Source of the DNA: Aquabacterium lacunae
Lineage (GTDB): Bacteria; Pseudomonadota; Gammaproteobacteria; Burkholderiales; Burkholderiaceae_C
Direction of reading: 5' to 3'
Assembly: GCF_004310865.1 (NCBI RefSeq)
Contig: NZ_SIXI01000005.1
Span: 62,001-126,000, forward strand
DNA length: 64,000 nt
Numbering within the stretch: position 1 is the stretch's first letter; every line of letters begins with the position of its first letter. The translations under genes and the position numbers were made by a program. The notes beneath the pieces were generated by a model that did not search any database, had not been told where the DNA came from, and saw only the letters and a list, made by a program, of their open reading frames with translations. This document shows positions 1 through 7,471 of this stretch, piece after piece.

Positions 1-1561
1 GCACGGCCTCTCGCTCGGCCGGGGCCATGCGGGACAGGTGTTTGACCATCAGGGCGGTGCGCGGGTTCCCTGCCAGTTCGCTTTCGTGGCGGTCGAGGAA
101 GGCCCAGTACAAGGTGGTGATGGGGCAGGCGCGTGGCCCCGTGCGCTCGGTGGGCTTGTAGCGGCAGCCCTGGCAGTGGTTGCTCATGCGGTGGATGTAA
201 GCCCCCGAGGCCGCGTAGGGCTTGCTGGTGAAGCGCCCGCCGTTGGCGTACAGCGCCATGCCGGCCACATTGGGCAGCTCGACCCACTCGATGGCGTCCA
301 CGTACACGGCCAGGTACCAGTCGGCCACCTGCTGCGGCGAGGTGCCGGCCAGCAGGGTGTACAGGCCGGTCACCATCAGGCGCTGGATGTGGTGCGCGTA
401 GCCATGTTGCAGGGTCTGGCCGATGGCGTCGCGCAGGCAGGCCATGTCGGTGTCGCCCGTCCAGAACCAGGCAGGCAAGGGGTTGTGGGCCTGCAGGTGG
501 TTGGCCTGGGCCAGGCCGGGCATGTCCAGCCAGTACATGCCCCGGATGAACTCGCGCCAACCCAGGATCTGGCGGATGAAGCCTTCGGCGCTGGCCAAGG
601 GCACCTCGCCGCGCCGCCAGGCCTGCTCGGCGGCGGCGATCACCTCGCGCGGGTCGAGCAGGTGCAGGTTCAGGGCCACCGACAGCAGCGAGTGCCAGCC
701 GAAGGGCTCGCCGGCCCACTGGGCGTCTTGATACGGGCCGAACTGCGCCAGTCGGGTGCTGACGAAGGTGTGCAGGGCGTGCAGGGCCTGCGCCCGTGTG
801 ACGGGCCAGGCGAAGCTGTCGAGGCCGCCCGGGTGGTCAGGAAAGCGCTCGCGCACCTCCTGCAGCACCTGCCGGGTCAGGGCGTCGGGCTCGAAGCGCG
901 CAGGCGGTGCAGCGGACAGTTCCAGCCCCGGGCCGCCTTTCGGGAAGGGCTGGCGGTTGTCGGCGTCGAAGTTCCAGGCGCCGCCGACCGGTTGGGGCTG
1001 GCCCTTGCCCTCGCCTGAGCCTTGTCCGGCGGGCTCCATCAGCACGCCGGTGCGCTGGCGCATCCAGCGGTAGAAAAACTCCATGCGCAGCTGATGCTTG
1101 CCGCGCGCCCATTGGGCGAATTCGGCACGGCTGCACAGGAAATGCAGGTCGTCGATCAGGCGCAGGGGCAGGTTCAGCTCGGTGCACAGGGCTTTCAGGC
1201 CTTGCGCCAGCCGCCATTCGCCGGGTTCCAGCACGGTCAGGCTGGCGGGGCCTTCGCCCTGCGCGCGCCAGCCCTCGATCAGTGCACGCAGGCGATCGAT
1301 CAGGCCGGGCAGGTGCGCGAGGTGCGCATCGCCCAGCCGCACATGGGTGTTGGCCTGGGCCCAGGGCGTGCCGGCCAGGGCCGCGCTGAACTGCCGCATG
1401 GCCGCGATGAACACGGCGATGCGGGCCGGGTGGCTCCACACGTGGGTGGCCTCGCCCGGGGCTTCGATCAGCAGGGCGTGGTCGAGTGCCGGGTCGTGCT
1501 CGCGCAGCAACGGGTGGTCTGTCGCGAGCTGGTCGCCCAGGATGAGCAGCAGGTGTCGCAT
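1..1561 (-). CDS. Photolyase-related protein (DPRP / FeS-BCP class), 3' end cut by window edge
   Basis: The N-terminus reads MRHLLLILGDQL, the typical opening of the deoxyribodipyrimidine-photolyase-related (PF04244) family. Near the C-terminus the segment HCQGCRYKPTERTG followed by PRACPITTLYW contains three of the four cysteines that hold the [4Fe-4S] cluster in this class, as in Agrobacterium PhrB. Family knowledge: these enzymes bind FAD and a lumazine-type chromophore and repair (6-4) photoproducts with light. About 520 codons lie in the window, close to the usual 510-520, so only a short tail is missing. It is the last gene of the leftward run litR-DUF2256-photolyase, so light-dependent expression through LitR is likely. 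The ATG at 1561 was chosen because the conserved LILGDQL motif begins four residues later. Confidence 0.9.
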   Translation of the reverse strand, partial: MRHLLLILGDQLATDHPLLREHDPALDHALLIEAPGEATHVWSHPARIAVFIAAMRQFSAALAGTPWAQANTHVRLGDAHLAHLPGLIDRLRALIEGWRAQGEGPASLTVLEPGEWRLAQGLKALCTELNLPLRLIDDLHFLCSRAEFAQWARGKHQLRMEFFYRWMRQRTGVLMEPAGQGSGEGKGQPQPVGGAWNFDADNRQPFPKGGPGLELSAAPPARFEPDALTRQVLQEVRERFPDHPGGLDSFAWPVTRAQALHALHTFVSTRLAQFGPYQDAQWAGEPFGWHSLLSVALNLHLLDPREVIAAAEQAWRRGEVPLASAEGFIRQILGWREFIRGMYWLDMPGLAQANHLQAHNPLPAWFWTGDTDMACLRDAIGQTLQHGYAHHIQRLMVTGLYTLLAGTSPQQVADWYLAVYVDAIEWVELPNVAGMALYANGGRFTSKPYAASGAYIHRMSNHCQGCRYKPTERTGPRACPITTLYWAFLDRHESELAGNPRTALMVKHLSRMAPAEREAV

Positions 1562-1603
1562 GGGGAAGTGGGCAGGTGGCGCCCGTGGGCGCGCACCGAG
1601 GGT

Positions 1604-1792
1604 TCAGGGGGCTCGGGGTGGGCTGGACGTGGCGCGCGCCTCGCGCTTGCAGCGTTCGCTGCAGTGGCGCACCTCGTCCCAGCACCGCGCCCAGGCCTTG
1701 CGCCAGGCCATGGGGCGCTGGCAGTGCTGACACAGCTTGTGCGGCAGGTGGGCTTTCAGGCCCCGCACGGCGGGGCGTCGGGCGTCAGGCAT
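1604..1792 (-). CDS. DUF2256 small zinc-finger-like protein
   Basis: This 62-residue basic protein has the DUF2256 signature: LPHKLCQHCQRP, then MAWRKAWARCWDEVRHCSERC, giving two CxxC-like cysteine pairs that probably bind a metal. Family knowledge: DUF2256 genes are frequently found beside photolyase-related genes, but no biochemical role is established. It starts 16 bases after litR stops and ends about 42 bases before the photolyase start, so the three genes look co-transcribed. A role in photolyase maturation or DNA binding would be inference only. Confidence 0.85.
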   Translation of the reverse strand: MPDARRPAVRGLKAHLPHKLCQHCQRPMAWRKAWARCWDEVRHCSERCKREARATSSPPRAP

Positions 1793-1808
1793 GGGCCGCC
1801 ATCATCGC

Positions 1809-2882
1809 TCAGGGCCGCGGTTGCCCATGACGGGCCCGCCACAGCGCGATGGCCGAGCTCAGGCCGCTCATGTCATGGATGACCTGCACGCCTTCGGGTG
1901 GTTTGCGCTGCAGCATGGGGTGCGAGCCGCCCACCCACAGCTCGACCTTGCTGGGCAGCTTGCTGCGCAGGTCGGACAGGCCGTCCTGGATCATCTGGGG
2001 CGGGGCATGCGGCGAAAAGCTCAGCGCCACCACGTCGGCCTGGCAGGTCTGCACGGCGTGCACCAGGTCCCACATGGGGGTTTGCGGGCCCAGGTTGATG
2101 GGCTGGGCTTCTTCCAGGCACAGCCAGCTCTCCACCATCAGCAGGCCCAGGCTGTGGTGTTCACCCGGCAGGGTGGACAACAGCACGCGCGGGGTGACCG
2201 CCGCCCGGGGCAGGGGGAAGGCTTGGATGGCCGCGTGCAGGGTTTGCTGCACGTAGTGGCTCACCCAGTGTTCCTGGTAGATCTGGAAGCGCCCGCGCAG
2301 CCAGCCGTTGCCGATGGCCACCAGCAGGGGCGAGGCCAGCTCGGCAATGAAGCGGGCCAGGCCCAGGTGGCTCAGGCCACGGGCCAAGTCGGTGCGCAGG
2401 GCCAGCGGGTCGTGCTTGTCGACATGCGCCAGGCACAGGTCCACCCAGGGGTGTGGCTGGTCGGCCTGGCTGCGTTCGTTCCAGGTGGGCGCCGAGTCAC
2501 ACGACAGCAAGTGCGCGCGCCCGTTGCGGGGCACGGCCTCGGTGTAGTCGGTGTCGGCCTCCGTGCGTCCTGGCCCCCGGCGACGCGTGGGGCCCGACAG
2601 CCCCTGGGCGTCGGCGCTGCGCTCGGACAGCGCCTGCAGATCGTCCATGGGCAGGCCCACCAGGCGGCTGGGACGGTGCCCCACGTCCAGCAGGCGCTTG
2701 ATCAGGCGCAGTTTTTCGATCTGGTCGAGCGGGTAGCAGCGTTCGCCCTGGGCGTCGCGCACCGGCTGCGGGAAGGCGTAACGCCTTTCCCACACACGCA
2801 GCGTGTCTTTGCTCAGGCCGGTGTCGCGTTCGACGGCGGCGATCGACATCATCAGGGGGCGTTGGTTGAGTGTGGTGTCCAT
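1809..2882 (-). CDS. litR: LitR/CarH-type B12-dependent light-sensing MerR regulator
   Basis: The 357-residue protein has an N-terminal MerR helix-turn-helix at about 13-80 (MSIAAVERDTGLSKDTLRVW, then ERRYAFPQP). A C-terminal cobalamin-binding region follows. The light-sensing motif W-x9-EH is complete (W194, E204, H205), as is ExHxxG at 241-246 with H243 as the likely lower cobalt ligand. Family knowledge: LitR/CarH proteins bind adenosylcobalamin, repress DNA in the dark as tetramers and release it in light. A longer in-frame reading up to 3038 exists, but the ATG at 2882 fits the MerR start and leaves the divergent promoter free. It probably represses both its own leftward run and the rightward run beginning at 3029. 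Confidence 0.92.
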   Translation of the reverse strand: MDTTLNQRPLMMSIAAVERDTGLSKDTLRVWERRYAFPQPVRDAQGERCYPLDQIEKLRLIKRLLDVGHRPSRLVGLPMDDLQALSERSADAQGLSGPTRRRGPGRTEADTDYTEAVPRNGRAHLLSCDSAPTWNERSQADQPHPWVDLCLAHVDKHDPLALRTDLARGLSHLGLARFIAELASPLLVAIGNGWLRGRFQIYQEHWVSHYVQQTLHAAIQAFPLPRAAVTPRVLLSTLPGEHHSLGLLMVESWLCLEEAQPINLGPQTPMWDLVHAVQTCQADVVALSFSPHAPPQMIQDGLSDLRSKLPSKVELWVGGSHPMLQRKPPEGVQVIHDMSGLSSAIALWRARHGQPRP

Positions 2883-2947
2883 GGTCAAGGGTTCGTCAAG
2901 ACTTGGAATAACATCGGTCTGGACCGGGAATACGCCGCATTCGCCCA

Positions 2948-2964
2948 GGACAAACGGTTTGTCC
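2948..2964. promoter_or_regulatory. Perfect 8-1-8 palindrome, probable LitR operator
   Basis: GGACAAAC-G-GTTTGTCC is a perfect inverted repeat between litR and the divergent peroxidase gene. Its right arm supplies the -35 hexamer TTGTCC of the rightward promoter. MerR-family operators are palindromes of this size. The assignment to LitR rests on location and symmetry, not on a matched consensus. Confidence 0.7.
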
Positions 2965-2987
2965 AAAACCGCTTTCATGGCTAATAT
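2959..2987 (+). promoter_or_regulatory. Sigma70-like promoter of the peroxidase/CFA run
   Basis: TTGTCC at 2959-2964 and TAATAT at 2982-2987 are separated by exactly 17 bases, with a predicted start near 2994. The -35 box overlaps the right arm of the palindrome at 2948-2964, so a bound repressor would block RNA polymerase. Confidence 0.65.
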
Positions 2988-3002
2988 ACGCAAAACCATC
3001 CT

Positions 3003-3019
3003 GTTTGACCAAGACAAAC
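3003..3019. promoter_or_regulatory. Second inverted repeat GTTTG-N7-CAAAC in the 5' leader
   Basis: GTTTG (3003-3007) and CAAAC (3015-3019) reuse the core of the upstream palindrome. GACAAACG occurs in the same orientation in both. It lies just after the predicted transcription start and before the Shine-Dalgarno GAGG at 3020-3023, so it may be an auxiliary LitR site. Confidence 0.45.
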
Positions 3020-3028
3020 GAGGTTCAC

Positions 3029-3619
3029 ATGAGCGCAACGAGGTTTTTTCGCACGGCCTTGCCGGCTTTCCTGATCGGTGCAGCGGTTCTGGGGGGCGGT
3101 GCAGCCCAGGCTGCCGAGCCCACGTCGGGTGCTTGTTCAGGCATCCTGAACAAAACGTTCCTGCGGCTGCAGGACGAAAAGCCGCAAGACCTTTGCCAGT
3201 ACAGCGGCAAGGTGGTGCTGGTGGTCAACACCGCCAGCTACTGCGGCTTCACCAAGCAGTACAAGGGCCTGGAAGCCCTGCACAGCAAGTACAAGGACAA
3301 GGGCCTGGTGGTGCTGGGCTTCCCGTCGAATGATTTCGGCAGCCAGGAGCCGGGCAGCGCCAAACAGATCGCCGAGTTCTGCGAGAACACCTACGGCGTG
3401 AAATTCCCCATGTTCGCCAAGAGCAGCGTGCGCGGCGACCAGGTCAACCCGCTCTACGCCGAGTTGATCAAGGCCAGCGGCACCACGCCCAAGTGGAACT
3501 TCTACAAGTACCTGATCGACCGCAGCGGTCAGTCGGTGAAGTCCTATTCCAGCTTGACAGAGCCGGATGACCGTGACCTGATCAAGGACATTGAGAAGGC
3601 CCTGGCATCCAAGGGGTGA
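3029..3619 (+). CDS. Secreted (periplasmic) glutathione-peroxidase-family protein
   Basis: This 196-residue protein begins with a signal peptide ending near GGAAQAAEP (residues 1-30), so it is probably periplasmic. The thioredoxin-fold peroxidase core follows. The active site NTASYCGFT has C72 where the family has Cys or Sec. The Gln-loop FPSNDFGSQEPG and the Trp motif KWNFYKYLI complete the catalytic set. It should reduce hydroperoxides, probably using thioredoxin-like donors. The ATG at 3029 is preceded by GAGG at five bases. It is the first gene after the LitR-overlapped promoter, and 180 bases separate it from the FAD oxidoreductase. A cytosolic paralogue lies at 28804-29289. Confidence 0.88.
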   Translation: MSATRFFRTALPAFLIGAAVLGGGAAQAAEPTSGACSGILNKTFLRLQDEKPQDLCQYSGKVVLVVNTASYCGFTKQYKGLEALHSKYKDKGLVVLGFPSNDFGSQEPGSAKQIAEFCENTYGVKFPMFAKSSVRGDQVNPLYAELIKASGTTPKWNFYKYLIDRSGQSVKSYSSLTEPDDRDLIKDIEKALASKG

Positions 3620-3799
3620 ACTCTTGCGTATGATTTGTGACTGCTCGTTCGTGGGTGGTCCTCAGTTTTGTGCCGAAGAGCTGTCCAGCGAACAACGTTG
3701 ACCTGGACAACTCGGGGTGGACAGATCCTCCTCCCCCCGTGTGACGCCCCGGGCGCTCTTCGGTGTTTTATTCGCAGGGATGACGCAAAGGGTGGTTCG

Positions 3800-5251
3800 A
3801 TGAAACGCATCGCAGTGGTCGGGTCCGGCATTGCCGGCATGGGCGCCGCCCTGGCGCTCACACAGGCCGGAGGCACGCGGGTCACCCTGTTCGAGGCGGG
3901 CACCTGGTTGGGCGGGCATGCCCACACGGTCGATGTCACCCTGCCCGGGCCCGAGGGGCGCCCCGTCACCCACGGGGTGGACACCGGTTTTCTGGTGTTC
4001 AACGAGCGCACCTACCCCAATTTGATCGAGATGTTCGCCGAGCTGGAAGTGCCCACGGCGAAATCTGACATGTCGTTTTCAGTGCAGGTGCCCGAGGCGC
4101 AGCAACGCCTGTCGGGCGTGGCCGGCTGGCTGTCGGGCCTGCAGTGGTGTGGCTCCAGCCTGGACACCGTGTTCGCCCAACGGCGCAATCTGGTGTCGCC
4201 CCGCTTCTGGCGCATGCTGTCCGACCTGCTGCGCTTCAACAAGGTCACCACGGCCATGGCGGTGCAGGGCAATGACCGCCGCATGGCCCAGCCGATTGCC
4301 GATTTTCTGGCCGAGCACCGTTTCGGCCCCGAGTTCCGCGATGCTTACCTGCTGCCCATGGTGGCCTGCATCTGGTCGTGCCCCACCGAGCAGATGCTGC
4401 AGTTCCCCATCGGCACCCTCATCCGGTTCTGCCACAACCATGGCCTCTTGCAGGTGAACAACCGGCCGCAATGGTTCACTGTGGCCGGTGGCTCGCGCGA
4501 GTACGTGCAGCGCCTGACCCGGCGCCTGACCGATGTGCGCCTGCGCACCCCCATCCGCCGCGTGGTGCGGCTGGGCGAGGGGGGCGACGGTGGCGTGCTG
4601 GTGCACACCGACGACGGTCCCGAGGTGTTCGACGAAGTCGTGATGGCCTGCCACAGCGACCAGGCCCTGGCCCTGCTGGGAGAAGGCGCCACCGCCGACG
4701 AGCGTGCGGTGCTGGGTGCCATCCGGTACCACGACAACGTGGCCGTGCTGCACACCGACGCCTCGCTGCTGCCCTCGCAGCGCAAGGCCTGGGCGGCCTG
4801 GAACTACGAGCGTGCGGCCCCCGACGCCGATGACCAGCACCATGTGTGCCTGCACTACCTGCTCAACGTGCTGCAGCCCTTGCCCTTCGAGCAGCCCGTG
4901 GTGGTGTCGCTGAACCCGCTGCGCGCGCCCGACCCTGCCACCGTGCTGGCCTCGTTTGACTACGCTCACCCGGTGTTCGACCTGGCCGCGGTGCAGGCCC
5001 AGAAACAGCTGCCGCGCATCCAGGGCCGACACCACGTGTGGTTCTGTGGTGCCTGGACGGGTTATGGCTTTCACGAAGACGGTCTGAAATCAGGGCGTGA
5101 AGCCGCAGGCGGCCTGCTGGCTCGCCTGGGCCGCACCACCCTGCAAGATGCGCAACGCCTGGCCGATCGCTACCTGGTGGAAGATTCTCCGGCCCGCGCC
5201 GTCGGGGCAGCCGACGCAGGTCGTGCCGCGCCCCGTCAGGAAACCGTGTGA
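3800..5251 (+). CDS. FAD/NAD(P)-binding amine-oxidase-like oxidoreductase (COG2907 type)
   Basis: The 483-residue protein opens with a dinucleotide-binding motif, VVGSGIAGMGAALAL (about 5-19), followed by FEAGTWLGGHA, the typical FAD-binding layout of the flavin amine oxidase superfamily. The C-terminal segment FCGAWTGYGFHEDGLKSG is the FAD-contacting end. Proteins of this type sit beside DUF1365 and cyclopropane-fatty-acyl-phospholipid synthases in many proteobacteria, including genes induced by singlet oxygen or light. A role in modifying unsaturated fatty acids is plausible but not shown here. The ATG at 3800 has GGTGG upstream and places the nucleotide-binding motif at the N-terminus. The stop overlaps a possible GTG start of the next gene. 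Confidence 0.85.
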   Translation: MKRIAVVGSGIAGMGAALALTQAGGTRVTLFEAGTWLGGHAHTVDVTLPGPEGRPVTHGVDTGFLVFNERTYPNLIEMFAELEVPTAKSDMSFSVQVPEAQQRLSGVAGWLSGLQWCGSSLDTVFAQRRNLVSPRFWRMLSDLLRFNKVTTAMAVQGNDRRMAQPIADFLAEHRFGPEFRDAYLLPMVACIWSCPTEQMLQFPIGTLIRFCHNHGLLQVNNRPQWFTVAGGSREYVQRLTRRLTDVRLRTPIRRVVRLGEGGDGGVLVHTDDGPEVFDEVVMACHSDQALALLGEGATADERAVLGAIRYHDNVAVLHTDASLLPSQRKAWAAWNYERAAPDADDQHHVCLHYLLNVLQPLPFEQPVVVSLNPLRAPDPATVLASFDYAHPVFDLAAVQAQKQLPRIQGRHHVWFCGAWTGYGFHEDGLKSGREAAGGLLARLGRTTLQDAQRLADRYLVEDSPARAVGAADAGRAAPRQETV

Positions 5252-5268
5252 AGGCGGCAGGAGCGGTG

Positions 5269-6138
5269 ATGCACCCGGCCCATCCCAGCACCCCGGCGCA
5301 CACCGGCGCGCAAAGCCCGTTGCCAACCCACGCATTGCCACAGCCCTTGATCGGCACGGGCCCGGTGCGCCATGCGCGCACACGCCCACGCGCGCACACC
5401 TTCCAGTACAGCCACTACTTCTGGATGCTGCCCATGCGCAGGCTGGCCGGTCACCCCGTGGCCGCTGTGCGGCGCAACCGCTGGGGCCTGCTGAGCTTCC
5501 ATGACACCGACCACGGCCACGGCGGGCGCGACGCGCTCGCCTGGCTCGACGCCCTGTTGCTCGAAGCGGGTCTGCCCGAGGCCGACCGCCTGGGGGGCGA
5601 GGTGTGGTTGCAGACCTTTCCCCGGGTGCTGGGCTTCACCTTCAAACCCGTGAGTTTCTGGTGGGTGCACCGCGCCGACCGTTCCCTGGCCGCCGTGGTG
5701 GTCGAGGTGAACAACACCTTCGGGGAGCGCCACGCCTACCTGCTGCACGGCCCGGCCCTCAAGCTGGGCGCCGAGGTGGGGGCGGCCAAGGTGTTCCATG
5801 TTTCGCCCTTTTGCGAAGCGCGCGGCCGCTACCGGTTTCGCTTCATGCGCACCGGCCCCTGGGGCACGGGCGGCAGCGCCGACCAGCCTGAGCGCCTGGT
5901 GGTGCGTGTGGACCACGACGATGCGCAAGGCCCGCTGGTGCAGACCAGCCAGGCGGGCACTCTGGCCCTTCTCACCGAACGCAGCGCCCGTCAGGCCTTC
6001 TGGCGCTGGCCCCTCATGACCCTGGCCGTGGTCTGGCGCATCCACTGGCAGGCGTTGCACGTATGGCTCAAAGGAACGCCTTTTCACCGAAAGCCCGAGC
6101 CGCCCGCCGCTTTTGTCACCCGAAGTGATGCATCCTGA
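5269..6138 (+). CDS. DUF1365 family protein
   Basis: This is a 289-residue protein of the DUF1365 (COG3496) family. It opens its conserved core with LIGTGPVRHARTRPRAHTF and continues with FKPVSFWWVHR and EVNNTFGERHAYLL, which are characteristic. Biochemical function is unknown, but the family is consistently placed between the COG2907 oxidoreductase and cyclopropane-fatty-acid synthase, as here. I chose the ATG at 5269 because AGGAG lies five bases upstream. An alternative GTG at 5248 would overlap the previous stop codon (GTGA). Both starts imply translational coupling with the upstream gene. Confidence 0.83.
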   Translation: MHPAHPSTPAHTGAQSPLPTHALPQPLIGTGPVRHARTRPRAHTFQYSHYFWMLPMRRLAGHPVAAVRRNRWGLLSFHDTDHGHGGRDALAWLDALLLEAGLPEADRLGGEVWLQTFPRVLGFTFKPVSFWWVHRADRSLAAVVVEVNNTFGERHAYLLHGPALKLGAEVGAAKVFHVSPFCEARGRYRFRFMRTGPWGTGGSADQPERLVVRVDHDDAQGPLVQTSQAGTLALLTERSARQAFWRWPLMTLAVVWRIHWQALHVWLKGTPFHRKPEPPAAFVTRSDAS

Positions 6139-6210
6139 GTTCGTCGGCCCCACCGCCTTGTGGCGGGCTGCACCCTGTCAACCCCTTTGGCCCGATCACC
6201 CCTACCGACC

Positions 6211-7470
6211 ATGAACCCCACCTCTCTCGATCAATCGGTTTCGAACGTCGCCTCCCGTGCCCTGCCGGCCCGGGCTCCGGCCGCCGCCCGTGTGGTCATC
6301 CAGGTGCTGCAACGCATGCAGATCGGTTCGCTCGATGTGCAGTGGCCTGACGGCAGCACGGCCCGATTTGGTCAGGCCGAACCGCCCTCCCACCTGCCCC
6401 GCGCGGGCCTGCGCCTGCACGACTGGCATGTGTGTGGCGCGGCGCTCAAGTCGGGCGACATCGGTTTTGCCGAAAGCTACATCGACGGTCACTGGAGCAC
6501 CCCCGACCTCACCGCCCTGATGAAGGTGCTGATCGCCAACCGCGAGGCCATCGAGCAGGTGGTGTACGGCAGCTGGCTGGGGCGCCTGGTGTACCGCCTC
6601 AAGCACCTGCTGAACCACAACTCCAAGGCCAACAGCCGCAAGAACATCCACGCCCACTACGACCTGGGCAACGAGTTCTATCGGCTGTGGCTCGACGGCA
6701 CCATGAACTATTCGAGTGCCTGGTTCGACGGAGACCTCAACAAGCCTCTGCCCGATGCCCAGCACGCCAAGGTGCGCCGCGCGCTGACCGAGGCCGGCGT
6801 GATCGGTGGCCCGGCGGGCCAGCGCGTGCTGGAGATCGGTTGCGGCTGGGGCGCCCTGGCCGAAAAGGCCGTGCTGGAAGGCGGCGCACAGGTCACGGGT
6901 GTGACCCTGTCGACCGAGCAGCTGGCCTGGGCCCGCGAACGCCTGGCTGGCCATGGCGTGGCCGACCGCGCCGACCTGCGCCTGCAGGATTACCGCGACA
7001 TCTCCGACGCACCGTTTGACGCCGTGCTGTCCATCGAAATGTTCGAGGCCGTGGGCCAGTCGTACTGGCCAGGCTACTTCGAGACCGTGTCGCGCCTGCT
7101 CAAGCCGGGCGGCAAGGCCTGCATCCAGACCATCACCATCCGCGATGACCTGTTCGAGCGCTACAGCCGCTCGACCGACTTCATCCAGCAGTACATCTTC
7201 CCGGGCGGCATGCTGCCCAGTGATGCCCAGTTCCGTGCGCACGCCGAGCGCGCCGGCCTGAAGGTGGTCAATGCCGCGGCCTTCGGCCCCGATTACGCCG
7301 AGACCCTGCGCCGTTGGCGTGTGGCCTACCACCAGCACCAGCCGCGCATCCAGAAACTGGGCTTCGACGAGCGATTTGGCCGCATCTGGGATTTCTACCT
7401 CTGCTATTGCGAGGCCGCCTTCGACATGGGCAACACCAGCGTCGTGCAGTACACGCTGGAACGCGCCTGA
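6211..7470 (+). CDS. cfa: Cyclopropane-fatty-acyl-phospholipid synthase family methyltransferase
   Basis: The 419-residue SAM-dependent methyltransferase of the CFA synthase family (COG2230) has the SAM-binding motif VLEIGCGWGALAEKAV near residues 206-221. It also has the family segments HYDLGNEFYRLWLDGTMNYSSAW and QSYWPGYF. The enzyme adds a methylene or methyl group across unsaturated acyl chains of membrane phospholipids, a modification linked to acid, oxidative or light stress. An upstream in-frame GTG at 6160 exists, but the ATG at 6211 leaves a normal N-terminus. It is followed after one base by the MFS gene, so the two are co-translated. Confidence 0.9.
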   Translation: MNPTSLDQSVSNVASRALPARAPAAARVVIQVLQRMQIGSLDVQWPDGSTARFGQAEPPSHLPRAGLRLHDWHVCGAALKSGDIGFAESYIDGHWSTPDLTALMKVLIANREAIEQVVYGSWLGRLVYRLKHLLNHNSKANSRKNIHAHYDLGNEFYRLWLDGTMNYSSAWFDGDLNKPLPDAQHAKVRRALTEAGVIGGPAGQRVLEIGCGWGALAEKAVLEGGAQVTGVTLSTEQLAWARERLAGHGVADRADLRLQDYRDISDAPFDAVLSIEMFEAVGQSYWPGYFETVSRLLKPGGKACIQTITIRDDLFERYSRSTDFIQQYIFPGGMLPSDAQFRAHAERAGLKVVNAAAFGPDYAETLRRWRVAYHQHQPRIQKLGFDERFGRIWDFYLCYCEAAFDMGNTSVVQYTLERA

Positions 7471-7471
7471 C

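Noticed and set aside
38-1882. Rightward frames over the photolyase region
   Set aside because: They lie opposite a well-supported photolyase and DUF2256 gene and their products are Gly/Val/Gln-rich shadow sequence.
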